From: JBIKWM01 sp044356305
GTDB taxonomy: Bacteria; Bacteroidota; Bacteroidia; UBA10329
NCBI GenBank assembly: GCA_044356305.1
Contig: JBIKWM010000037.1
Span: 1 to 31,290, forward strand
DNA: 31,290 nucleotides
Direction: 5' to 3'
Shown: positions 13,580 to 21,379 of the stretch, piece after piece
Numbering within the stretch: position 1 is the stretch's first letter
How the letters are laid out: each line of letters begins with the position of its first letter
Notes under the pieces: model-generated
Databases searched by the model: none
The model's input: only the letters and a program-made list of their open reading frames with translations
What the model was told of the DNA's origin: nothing
Translations under genes and position numbers: made by a program

Positions 13580-16129
13580 ATGAAGAAACTAATACTCCCT
13601 ATCGCGCTCTTGGCCACCGTTTTGGGTGCCCAGGCCCAATCGCAGCACTGGTGCTCTACCATGACAGAGCACGACAAGCTGATGGAAGACCCTGCGAACC
13701 GCGCCAAGTTCGATGCGTTCATTGAGCAGGTGAACCGCGCCACCAGCGACCCCAATGCTGAGTTTGCCCGCGAAGGCGAGAAGCTGATCATCCCGGTGGT
13801 GTTTCACATTCTGCATAGGGGTGGCAATGAGAATATCAGCAAAGCCCAGTGTGTTGATCAGGTGCGCATCCTCAACGAGGATTACAACCGACTACAGGCC
13901 GACACGGTCAATACTCCGCACCGTTTCCGTGCCACCGAAGAGGCCTGGTTCACATTCACCAGCGACAACCCCTCTGACTATGCCGGACAGTCGCGTTCCA
14001 TAAGTCTCTATACACCATCGGGCGATCAGTTTGTGTTCTGGTTCAACGATGGGGTGAGCACCACCCCACCCAGCGGCCCGGGCACCAAGATCGCTGTGAA
14101 CATTGCCTCTGCCACTGGCAAGGTAGATGTGGCCGCAGCTTTCAATACCGCTGTCAATCAGCGCGCAGAGTTTATCACACAGTCAGATCTTGACAACGGT
14201 AACCCCCGTGTGAAGGCCATTGGCGAGTATGCCGGTGATGCCACCGATTTCGCTTCGAACAACCTGACATCGACCGTGGTGGACAGCGTGCACCGTCAGG
14301 GTTCCATTCTGGCTGCCAAAGCAAACATTGAGTTCCGACTGGCTCACAAGGACCCCCTCGGCAACTGCACCGATGGCATAGTGCGCACGTTTACCAATAA
14401 GTCTCGCAATGCGAGCAATCAGAGCGGTTTCAAAGGGGCAAGCTACTGGAATGCCTACAGCTATCTTAACATCTGGGTCATCAGCGATATCAACAGCGAG
14501 AACAACCAGTTCGGTACCATTCTCGGCTATGCACAGTTCCCTGCCTCCGGTCTGCTGAGCACCGATGGCATCGCTATCCGCGATGACAATATCGGAAGCA
14601 TCGGCACCGCAGCCGGCACTGGCCGTGTGGGCCGCACCGCTGTGCACGAGGTGGGCCACTGGCTCAACCTTATCCACATATGGGGCGATGCCACCTGCGG
14701 ATCGGATCAGGTGAATGATACCCCGATAGCTTCGGCCCCCAATTTCGGTGTTTGCGGTAACGCCTCGGGCACGGGTACGGCCAACTTCTGGACTCCGTAC
14801 AACCTCGGTGTATGCGAACCAGATAGCCCGAACGGTGAGATGTTCTGCGACTACATGGACTACTCTGACGACCATTGCATGAACATGTTCACGGCCGGTC
14901 AGGTGACCCGCATGCGCTTGACTCTCACAGAAGGCGTTAGGCAGTTCATGGTAAGTCAGGAGAATCTTGACTCTACCGGCACAGCCGACCCATACTTGGA
15001 CGTGGAGTGCGCCCCCATATCTGATTTCTACTACACCCAGGGCACCACCTACGGCACCACCAAGATGATCTGTGCCGGAGAGGCCGTCTCGTTCAAGGAG
15101 AGCGTGTTCAATGGCGATGTGGACACCTATGCCTGGACCTTTGAGGGTGGAACGCCTTCGACAAGTGCCTCGGCCGACCCTAACAACATCACCTACGACA
15201 ACCCCGGCCGATTTGATGTGACGCTTGCTGCCACCAATGCTGCCGGCACAGGCACCGAGACCAAGGACGACTATGTGGTTGTAAGCCCCGCTGCTGCGCA
15301 ATACTCTTCAGGGTGGGGTTATGTCGAGTCGTTCTGGAACCCTGAGCAATTCGATGCCGATTACCTCGTGTTTAACCACGATGGTACCGAGAACAGGTGG
15401 GAGTTCTTCAGCGGCCCCAACGGTGGAAGCACCGGGTGGGAGAGCCTGCGCATGAACAACTTCTACAACACAGTCGATGAGATTGACGAAGTGGTGTCAC
15501 CATCGTTTGACCTGTCGGGTATCGCATCGCCAAAGCTGAGTTTCAAGTACTCAGGTGCAGCCCTGAATTCTACGGCTGACGATGAGTTCCGTGTGTACCT
15601 GTCGAAAGACTGCGGGGCATCGTGGGGCACATTGAGTTCTGCCACCCTTACAGGATTTGAGCTGACCAACACCGGGTTGGTGTCCAATGCCTATGTGCCG
15701 GGCGAGTTCAGCGTATGGAGCACCATGGAGGCGGCTATACCGAGCACCTACGCCACATCTACTAATGTGCGCTTTAAGCTGCAGTTTACCGCTGCAGGCC
15801 AGAGCAACAACTTCTACATCGATGATATCAGCATTGCCAGCGGTATTGTGGGCATGGGCGAGGTGGCCGACCGCATCGGTCTGAACATAGCCCCGAACCC
15901 TGCCGCGAACAGCACCCGCATCAGCCTGAACCTGACCGAGGAGACCAAGCTGAACATTCAACTGGTGGACGTTACCGGCCGTGTGGCCCGCGATGTGTAT
16001 GCCGGTGGCATGGGTGCAGGAAGCTTCAACTTTGATGTGGACCTGCGCGGCATGGAATCGGGCATCTACTTTGTGCGTGTGGGCGTAAACAACGACACCG
16101 TTACGCGCAAGCTGATCGTGACCGAGTGA
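13580..16129 (+). CDS. Secreted M43-type (pappalysin-like) zinc metalloprotease, T9SS cargo
   Basis: 849 residues from the ATG at 13580 (signal peptide MKKLILPIALLATVLGAQAQ). The catalytic domain carries HEVGHWLNLIHIWGD with zinc ligands His 356, His 360 and His 366 and catalytic Glu 357; DYMDYSDDHCMNMF supplies the Met-turn. After it comes a PKD domain (about 495-575; AYAWTFEGGTPS-like core and DNPGRFDVTLAATNAAG), then a beta-jelly-roll region (about 590-760). The last 80 residues (IAPNPAANSTRI, VDVTGRVARDV, GIYFVRVGVNNDTVTRKLIV) form a T9SS type A sorting domain. The enzyme should be delivered through the outer membrane and degrade proteins outside the cell. It has its own promoter and a terminator. 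Two Cys pairs near the active site are typical of M43B. Confidence 0.94.
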   Translation: MKKLILPIALLATVLGAQAQSQHWCSTMTEHDKLMEDPANRAKFDAFIEQVNRATSDPNAEFAREGEKLIIPVVFHILHRGGNENISKAQCVDQVRILNEDYNRLQADTVNTPHRFRATEEAWFTFTSDNPSDYAGQSRSISLYTPSGDQFVFWFNDGVSTTPPSGPGTKIAVNIASATGKVDVAAAFNTAVNQRAEFITQSDLDNGNPRVKAIGEYAGDATDFASNNLTSTVVDSVHRQGSILAAKANIEFRLAHKDPLGNCTDGIVRTFTNKSRNASNQSGFKGASYWNAYSYLNIWVISDINSENNQFGTILGYAQFPASGLLSTDGIAIRDDNIGSIGTAAGTGRVGRTAVHEVGHWLNLIHIWGDATCGSDQVNDTPIASAPNFGVCGNASGTGTANFWTPYNLGVCEPDSPNGEMFCDYMDYSDDHCMNMFTAGQVTRMRLTLTEGVRQFMVSQENLDSTGTADPYLDVECAPISDFYYTQGTTYGTTKMICAGEAVSFKESVFNGDVDTYAWTFEGGTPSTSASADPNNITYDNPGRFDVTLAATNAAGTGTETKDDYVVVSPAAAQYSSGWGYVESFWNPEQFDADYLVFNHDGTENRWEFFSGPNGGSTGWESLRMNNFYNTVDEIDEVVSPSFDLSGIASPKLSFKYSGAALNSTADDEFRVYLSKDCGASWGTLSSATLTGFELTNTGLVSNAYVPGEFSVWSTMEAAIPSTYATSTNVRFKLQFTAAGQSNNFYIDDISIASGIVGMGEVADRIGLNIAPNPAANSTRISLNLTEETKLNIQLVDVTGRVARDVYAGGMGAGSFNFDVDLRGMESGIYFVRVGVNNDTVTRKLIVTE

Positions 16130-16152
16130 TCGGCTTCTGAATGATCCTAAGC

Positions 16153-16186
16153 AAGGCCCGGCCATTATGGTCGGGCCTTTGTTTTT
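16153..16186 (+). terminator. Rho-independent terminator
   Basis: The stem AAGGCCCGGCCA / TGGTCGGGCCTT (one G-U pair) with a 2-3 base loop is followed by TGTTTTT. It lies 24 bp after the metalloprotease stop. Confidence 0.85.
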
Positions 16187-16317
16187 ATGGCCGTTGGCTG
16201 CCAAGGGGCCGTTCCGGCCCTACTCGGGCAGAAGGGTCCTGTTCTGTGGCTGCACCACGCTATTCTGTGAGCGCGTGTTGTGAGCCGTGCGGCCTCTGTT
16301 GACCCACCGATGAGGAA

Positions 16318-16507
16318 CGACAGGCGTGATGTGGAAAGCGACAGCGTTCTGGAAGCGAGCGATAGCAATGCATGAGGCGAGCGACAGCGATCATGGTCCG
16401 TGCGACAGCAATTATGAGGCGTCCGACAGCAATTATGGATCGTCCGAAAGCAGTGATGGCGCGGCTTTCAGCAATCTGGGGCCTTCCGACAGTTTTCTGT
16501 GAACCGA
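16318..16507. repeat. 21-bp degenerate tandem repeat array 2 (9 units)
   Basis: Units begin at 16318, 16339, 16360, 16382, 16403, 16424, 16445, 16466 and 16487. All steps are 21 bp except one of 22 (16360 to 16382). The rough consensus is CGACAGC, two variable bases, T, one variable base, then TGG and a GC-rich end (best units 16403 and 16424: CGACAGCAATTATG followed by 7 bases). The period is the same as array 1 but the sequence differs. There is no credible gene in it. Confidence 0.88.
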
Positions 16508-16604
16508 GGCTGCCAAGAAGGGGGAAAATGCTGGTTTTGATGGCCCGAGGCCCGTCAAGTACCTGTGGAAGTGGTGGGGGTCAGGCTGATGCGAACCACG
16601 CATT

Positions 16605-16633
16605 CGGCTGATGCGGACTAGAGATGAGTACGG
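16605..16633 (+). repeat. Intergenic dispersed repeat, copy A (degenerate)
   Basis: GGCTGATGCG then GAGATGAGTACGGA matches the first two thirds of copies B and C below. A second GGCTGATGCGAA lies just upstream at 16584. Confidence 0.6.
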
Positions 16634-16667
16634 AGAGGAAAGCCTCTAGCTGTTAGCCATTTGGTAG

Positions 16668-16697
16668 AGTGAAGGTGAAAGTGAGAGTGAAAGGGAA
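16668..16697 (+). repeat. Short purine-rich GTGAAA-type repeat
   Basis: A run of six-base variants (GTGAAG, GTGAAA, GTGAGA, GTGAAA, GGGAAA) directly upstream of a terminator-like hairpin. This is a short simple-sequence tract; no gene is involved. Confidence 0.6.
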
Positions 16698-16699
16698 AG

Positions 16700-16727
16700 C
16701 CCTGACCGGTGTGGTCGGGGTTTTTTG
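16700..16727 (+). terminator. Terminator-like hairpin
   Basis: CCCTGACC pairs with GGTCGGGG (one G-U) around a GGTGT loop, followed by TTTTTTGTTT. No gene ends just before it, so it may terminate read-through or a short RNA from the repeat region. Confidence 0.65.
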
Positions 16728-16732
16728 TTTGG

Positions 16733-16779
16733 GGCTGATGCGAATTACAGATGAGTACGGATATACAAATGATTGATGG
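16733..16779 (+). repeat. Intergenic dispersed repeat, copy B
   Basis: The copy starts GGCTGATGCGAATTACA, passes through ATGAGTACGGATATACAAATG and ends near GATTGATGGC. It is nearly identical to copy C about 100 bp downstream. Confidence 0.75.
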
Positions 16780-16835
16780 CCTTTGGCTGTTCGCTGTTCG
16801 CGAGGAGGGGTGTGGTGGAAGGTGCGGGGTGTTAA

Positions 16836-16880
16836 GGCTGATGCGAATTACAAATCAGTACGGATATACAAATGGTTGAC
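16836..16880 (+). repeat. Intergenic dispersed repeat, copy C
   Basis: The same unit as copy B (GGCTGATGCGAATTACA, then CAGTACGGATATACAAATGG), with only a few substitutions. The three copies are in one orientation. Confidence 0.75.
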
Positions 16881-17002
16881 AGCTGTTCGCAATGAAGGTC
16901 GTAGTAGAAGGTACTTGGTGAAAGGGAATGGTGTGTGGCTCAGATAATTGTTGACCTTTGGTGAACTGAACCGATGGGAAGGCATGAGAACACTGGCTGC
17001 TG

Positions 17003-17054
17003 GGTGGGCTGGAGCCCACCGAATTGTAGGCGCGAGGGAAAGACCCTACGCGCC
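17003..17054. repeat. Pair of hairpins upstream of the 17098 gene
   Basis: A perfect 8-bp inverted repeat (GGTGGGCT, GG loop, AGCCCACC; 17003-17020) is followed by a second hairpin GGCGCG-a-GGG / CCC-ta-CGCGCC (17029-17054) with an AAAGA loop. This resembles REP/MITE-like elements. The second arm runs into the 39-bp dispersed repeat. Confidence 0.6.
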
Positions 17055-17086
17055 AGCGCACCGCACAGCCTCACTCGGGTGGGGAA
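17048..17086 (+). repeat. 39-bp dispersed repeat, copy 1
   Basis: The segment matches the reverse complement of 30632-30670 with only 3 mismatches in 39 bases. It begins ACGCGCCAGC and ends CGGGTGGGGAA. It ends 11 bp before the ATG at 17098. Confidence 0.85.
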
Positions 17087-17097
17087 ATCATTGTGAA

Positions 17098-18606
17098 ATG
17101 AGCAAGTTCCTGATTTTAATCCTGCTCATGGTCATGAGCAATTGGCTGTCCGCCCAGCAAGTTTATTTCGATAAGAAATTTGATAGCGGCTATACAAATA
17201 ACCAATTGGAGTTTATCTATGGCAAGACCAACCTCTTCGAATTGAATGATGGATATCTGATCAATGCCCAAACAACAGACCCGACCACGTATGTGAGCGG
17301 GTTATGGCTTATAAGGACCGACCTATTAGGAGATACCATTTGGTCAAAGCGATTTCTTGCGGTGAACACAAATGAAATAAGCATCGACCTTGTTCAGACC
17401 ATAGATGGGAATTATGTTATTGGATTGAATCACGCTCAGATTGAGCCTTCAAGTATATCAGAGGTTGGCCTCATCAAGATCAACTCTTTGGGGCAAACCA
17501 TTTGGAAGCACATCCTACATACAGATTCATTGAGAAAAATTGCAGAGCAAGTTATTGAGACCGCTGACCACGGTTTTGCCATGGTGGGCCAGAAAAGCGT
17601 GGTGCCGGGAGAAGATGCCGACATGTACCTGGTGCGCACCGACAGCGCAGGCAACCTGTTATGGGAGCAACAATATGGCGGAAGCAATTTTGATGCAGGC
17701 AGTTCTTTGGTTCAGACCCCCGACAGAGGCTTTCTCCTTCTGGGCTGGACCCGCAGCTACGGTGCCGGGCAGCGCGATTTTTACCTTGTAAAGACCGATA
17801 GCGTTGGCAATCAACAATGGCAAAAAACCTTTGGGGGTGGAGGGGATGAGGGAGGGAAGAATATTATCCTCCTCCACGATGGGAACTATTTGCTCACAGG
17901 TTCCGGTTCTCAAGGAACATCAAGTACTATTGGTAGGCAGCACAAGGTTAATATCTCAGGCGATCTGATCTGGTCAAAGACCTACTCCTATCCTCAGAAT
18001 AACGATAATAATATGCACCGCACAATTGAGTTGACAAATGGTGATCTCGCTACAGCCGGACTAACAGACAAATTCAGTAACAATAACTCAGGGTGGCTAT
18101 TGAAAACAGACTCTGCTGGCAATGTGCTCTGGCAACGGGAGTATGACTACAACAGCAACACCGACCTGTTTTACACGCTCATAGCCACCAGCGATGGCGG
18201 TTTTTTGCTGGGCGGGCAGGCCAAACACGATTGGCCGCTTACGCAAGATGCGTGGCTTTTGAAGGTTGATAGCGTGGGGTGCCCTTACCCGAATTGCACG
18301 GTGGGGGTGGATGAAGTGGAAACGGGCAAGGTGGTGGTGGATGTGTGGCCTAACCCTGCAAGTGAGGTGGTGAGGCTGCACCCTTCGACCGAGCCTGTCC
18401 TGAGCCTAGCCGAAGGGCTCAGACTGACACAGGTAACGGTTACCGATATGCAGGGACGTGTTTTCGAACCTGAGATGACGGTGCATGAAGGGGAGGTGGG
18501 GCAGTACTTAGAAATAGATGTGCGTAACTGGTCTGACGGGCTTTACATCTTTACCATAAGTAACGGTACCGAACGGGCCCGGGTGCGGGTGGTGGTGCAG
18601 CATTGA
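17098..18606 (+). CDS. Secreted repeat protein with T9SS type A sorting domain
   Basis: 502 residues from the ATG at 17098, where a signal peptide starts (MSKFLILILLMVMSNWLSAQQ). The body (about 60-390) is built of 55-60 residue repeats of the form L-x-R/K-T/V-D-S-x-G-N-x-x-W-x-x-x-x-G followed by GGF/HGF-x-L-x-G, as in DMYLVRTDSAGNLLWEQQ and DFYLVKTDSVGNQQWQKT; this is the propeller-like repeat common in Bacteroidota surface proteins. The C-terminus (VDVWPNPASEVV, VTDMQGRV, GLYIFTIS) is a T9SS sorting domain, so the protein should be secreted or surface-bound. Function is unknown. A palindromic element is inserted in frame at 18381-18417. Base composition alternates between AT-rich and GC-rich blocks. 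Confidence 0.88.
   Translation: MSKFLILILLMVMSNWLSAQQVYFDKKFDSGYTNNQLEFIYGKTNLFELNDGYLINAQTTDPTTYVSGLWLIRTDLLGDTIWSKRFLAVNTNEISIDLVQTIDGNYVIGLNHAQIEPSSISEVGLIKINSLGQTIWKHILHTDSLRKIAEQVIETADHGFAMVGQKSVVPGEDADMYLVRTDSAGNLLWEQQYGGSNFDAGSSLVQTPDRGFLLLGWTRSYGAGQRDFYLVKTDSVGNQQWQKTFGGGGDEGGKNIILLHDGNYLLTGSGSQGTSSTIGRQHKVNISGDLIWSKTYSYPQNNDNNMHRTIELTNGDLATAGLTDKFSNNNSGWLLKTDSAGNVLWQREYDYNSNTDLFYTLIATSDGGFLLGGQAKHDWPLTQDAWLLKVDSVGCPYPNCTVGVDEVETGKVVVDVWPNPASEVVRLHPSTEPVLSLAEGLRLTQVTVTDMQGRVFEPEMTVHEGEVGQYLEIDVRNWSDGLYIFTISNGTERARVRVVVQH
18381..18417 (+). repeat. Palindromic repeat inserted in frame in the T9SS domain
   Basis: A 37-bp element with 7-bp ends CCCTTCG / CGAAGGG and CTGTCCTGAGCC inside, the look of a common dispersed palindrome. 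It is read as about 12 residues (PSTEPVLSLAEG) that interrupt the otherwise normal sorting domain between VVRLH and LRLTQVTV. Confidence 0.75.
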
Positions 18607-18665
18607 TAGGACTACATCAGACCTCAGCGGGCCCCGCCCGTACCGGATCGGGCAAGCCCGCGCGT

Positions 18666-19283
18666 TCAGACCGGGCCTTGGTCTTTCAGATAGGTCACAC
18701 CGGCCAGCCGTGCTAAGTCGGCTTCCACGTCCGGTAGCTGTTGGAGCCCCACCTTGAGGCTGATGCTTACATCGGTCCCGAAATCGCGTTGCACGACCGA
18801 CAGCCTGCGCTGCGCCACCCAGCGGTCCACTAGGCCGATCAGGCCATGGTCGTAGTGAAGTGTGAGGAAGGCGGTGGGTGTCTCCACTGTCTTTTCGGCA
18901 TTGGCGAGGGCCATTTCAACGCTGTCAGAATAGGCTGCGATGAGTCCGGGCACCCCGAGCTTGGTGCCCCCGAAGTAGCGCACCACCGAAGCCAGACAGT
19001 TGCTGAGCGTATGGCTGCGCAAACGGTTGAGGATGGGGAGGCCGGCCGAACCCCCGGGTTCGCCATCGTCATAGGCGCGGTAGATGTCCCCGTCAGGGCC
19101 CAGACGGTAGGCGTAGCACACGTGTCGCGCCCCGGGGTGGGCATCCCACAGGGCGCTCACGGCCTGTTTGGCCTCGGTCTCTGAGCCGATGCGCTGCACA
19201 CTGGCTATGAAGCGGCTGCCCTTCACGGTCAGTTCTGCACTTACCGGATGGGTCAGTGTAAGGATCTCACCGGGCTGACTCAT
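18666..19283 (-). CDS. yigZ: YigZ/IMPACT family protein
   Basis: 205 residues. The N-terminal UPF0029 domain shows KGSRFIASVQRI, then HVCYAYRLG, DDGEPGGSAGLPIL (about residues 73-86) and the signature VVRYFGGTKLGVPGLIAAY (about 101-119). The smaller C-terminal domain (about 135-200) matches the DUF1949 region. The family is widespread and linked to translation and stress in eukaryotes, but the bacterial role is unsettled. Its ATG overlaps the stop of the upstream TPR/SpoIIE gene by 4 bp, so both come from one mRNA. Confidence 0.93.
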   Translation of the reverse strand: MSQPGEILTLTHPVSAELTVKGSRFIASVQRIGSETEAKQAVSALWDAHPGARHVCYAYRLGPDGDIYRAYDDGEPGGSAGLPILNRLRSHTLSNCLASVVRYFGGTKLGVPGLIAAYSDSVEMALANAEKTVETPTAFLTLHYDHGLIGLVDRWVAQRRLSVVQRDFGTDVSISLKVGLQQLPDVEADLARLAGVTYLKDQGPV

Positions 19284-21316
19284 ATGCCGAACATGAGGAG
19301 GGTAATGTCATCGACCTGTTCCTCGTGGCCCTGCCAGTGGGTGAGGTGTGCGCCAAGGTCCACGTCTTTCACGTCCTCAGCAGAGAGCGCCTCACAGATG
19401 ATGGTTCTCATTCTCCGCGATCCCAGCTTCTTGCCATCAGGCCCACCGAACTGGTCCTGAAACCCATCGCTGAACAGGATGAGACGGTCGGCCGCGCTGA
19501 CCGCAACAGGATGGTCGATAAACGCCACCGACTGCGAGCGGCCACCTACTGAGCGTTTCACGGGCCGCACCTCTTCTATCTGGCCTGTGAGCTGCCTGAA
19601 TATCCAGAGCGGCCGGTTGGCACCGGAGAAGATGACGGCCCCATCGGGCCCTATGGCACACAGGCCGATGTCCATCCCATCGCGCACGGTGGCTGCGCTG
19701 TGGCCGAAGGTGCGGTCCATGTGTTCGTCAAGGGCGTGCAATATCTGAGCGGGAGACCTGAGGGCACCGGTGGTGACGGCCTTTTCGAGACCTTGCACAC
19801 CCACCATGCTGACCATGGCACCGGGCACGCCATGGCCGGTGCAGTCGGCCACGGCCACGAAGCGCGTCCCGTCCACCTCGTGCACCCAGTAAAAATCGCC
19901 CGACACGATATCCTTAGGCCTGAAGAGCAACAGCGCCTTTGGCAGCAGCCGCTCCAGTTCGGGCTGGCCGGGCAGCACGGCCTGTTGCAGGTGTCGGGCG
20001 TATCCGATGCTGTCGGTTATCTCGGTGTTCTTGCGCCCTATCTCGGCATTGAGCGCAGAGAGGGCCGCATTGTCCTTCTGTTTCTGGCGGAAGTTGCGGG
20101 CCAACAGTGCGAGCATGCCCAGAATGAGGGCACCAATGGCCAATGAGGCATTGCGGGCCTGCCGCTGCTGGCGGATCTTTCCTTCGGCAATGGCAAGCTC
20201 TTTCTCCTGCTCAAGCTCGCGCAGTGCGGTTTCGCGGGCAAACCGGTAATTCATGTCGAGCCCCATGATCTCGGCCATGCGGGCGTTGTTGTTGATGCTG
20301 TCCTTGAGCTGGGAATAGAGCTGATGATAGCGGAGTGCCTGCGCATGCTCGCCCCGCCTGAGGTATATCTCGTAGAGCACCTTGCAGGCATGGAGCTGCA
20401 CCTTGAGCTCACCGCAGGGTTTGGCCAAGGTGAGGGCCGTCTGGCTGAGTGTGACAGCCTTTTCGCTCTCCCCTTTGAGCTGATGCAGCATGCCCTGATT
20501 GCCGATGGCCTCGGAGGCGCTGCACGTGTCGCCCAGGCGCAGGTACGCCTCCTTGGCCTCTGTGAAGCAGGGCATGGCCTCGTCAAGCCTGCCCAGTTCT
20601 TTTAGGCTGATGCCGATGTTGTTGATGCTCTGGGCCAGCATGAACCCGTTCTGATTCTCCTCGGCCAGTTTGCGGCTCTGCCTGAGGTAGTACAGTGCCT
20701 TTTCGTGGTCTTCCTCCTCCTGATAGACCAACCCGATGTTGTTCATGGTGTTGGACAGGAGGTACATATTGCCCGATGCCTGCACATAGGGCAGGCTTCG
20801 CTGATAGTACTCAAGGCCCTTTTTGCGGTCGCCCAGTTCGATGTAAAGGATACCGATGTTGCCTATGCTGCGGGCAAGGCCCACGGTATCGTGCTGTTGC
20901 TCCGATATGGTCATGCTGGCGAGGTACGCGTCCATGGCCTCTTTCATCTGGCCCTGTTTCCAATGCACGAGCCCGATGTTGTTGAGGGTGGTGGCAATGC
21001 CCACACTGTCGTGGATGGACCTGCGTATGCCGAGGGCCATCTGCAGGAATCGCATGGCCTCGGGATACCGGCCCAGGAACCAGTTGGTGGTGCCCGACAC
21101 GTTGCGCACCTTGCCCATCAGGGTCGAATCATGTCCCGCCACAGCCTCGGCATAGGCCGTTTCGAGGAGTTTGAGGCAGGAGTCGGGATAGGAGCTCTGA
21201 ACGGCCAGGGCGCGCTCGAGGGTGGACTGTTGGGCATGGACGCCCAGATGTACCATCAGCCCGATGAGCAGAAAAACAAAAGGGGGGATGCGATATGACC
21301 GGACGGAAAGGCCCAT
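19280..21316 (-). CDS. TPR-containing SpoIIE/PP2C-type phosphatase
   Basis: 678 residues. A signal peptide (FVFLLIGLMVHLGVHAQQ) is followed by about seven tetratricopeptide repeats (residues 40-350; repeated NNIGLVHWKQGQMKEAMDAY-type units), a transmembrane helix near 388-408 (LAIGALILGMLALLA), a short coiled coil, and a cytoplasmic PP2C-like SpoIIE phosphatase domain (about 440-678). Metal-binding motifs are present: VSGDFYW, VADCTGHGVPGAM, SDGFQDQFGG and EEQVDDITLLMF. The layout is a periplasmic TPR sensor driving a cytoplasmic Ser phosphatase, probably in a partner-switch pathway; no anti-sigma or antagonist gene is near. It starts 4 bases after a perfect -7 box. Confidence 0.93.
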   Translation of the reverse strand: MGLSVRSYRIPPFVFLLIGLMVHLGVHAQQSTLERALAVQSSYPDSCLKLLETAYAEAVAGHDSTLMGKVRNVSGTTNWFLGRYPEAMRFLQMALGIRRSIHDSVGIATTLNNIGLVHWKQGQMKEAMDAYLASMTISEQQHDTVGLARSIGNIGILYIELGDRKKGLEYYQRSLPYVQASGNMYLLSNTMNNIGLVYQEEEDHEKALYYLRQSRKLAEENQNGFMLAQSINNIGISLKELGRLDEAMPCFTEAKEAYLRLGDTCSASEAIGNQGMLHQLKGESEKAVTLSQTALTLAKPCGELKVQLHACKVLYEIYLRRGEHAQALRYHQLYSQLKDSINNNARMAEIMGLDMNYRFARETALRELEQEKELAIAEGKIRQQRQARNASLAIGALILGMLALLARNFRQKQKDNAALSALNAEIGRKNTEITDSIGYARHLQQAVLPGQPELERLLPKALLLFRPKDIVSGDFYWVHEVDGTRFVAVADCTGHGVPGAMVSMVGVQGLEKAVTTGALRSPAQILHALDEHMDRTFGHSAATVRDGMDIGLCAIGPDGAVIFSGANRPLWIFRQLTGQIEEVRPVKRSVGGRSQSVAFIDHPVAVSAADRLILFSDGFQDQFGGPDGKKLGSRRMRTIICEALSAEDVKDVDLGAHLTHWQGHEEQVDDITLLMFGI

Positions 21317-21320
21317 CGTC

Positions 21321-21328
21321 CAAAAATA
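21321..21328 (-). promoter_or_regulatory. Bacteroidota -7 box (TATTTTTG, minus strand)
   Basis: A perfect TAnnTTTG on the minus strand, 4 bases before the ATG of the SpoIIE gene (21316). It predicts a leaderless mRNA and fixes the start. Confidence 0.6.
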
Positions 21329-21366
21329 GGGCGGGCATAGGCGGGGCGCGTACGGAGGGCGAGGTC

Positions 21367-21374
21367 TATTTTCG
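21367..21374 (+). promoter_or_regulatory. Bacteroidota -7 box (TATTTTCG)
   Basis: A TAnnTTCG variant ending 5 bases before the ATG at 21380. Together with the minus-strand box it makes a compact 63-bp divergent promoter region. Confidence 0.55.
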
Positions 21375-21379
21375 TGGCC

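Noticed and set aside
14183..15301. 372-residue minus-strand ORF opposite the metalloprotease
   Set aside because: Shadow of a gene with a zinc site and T9SS domain; no recognisable domain of its own.
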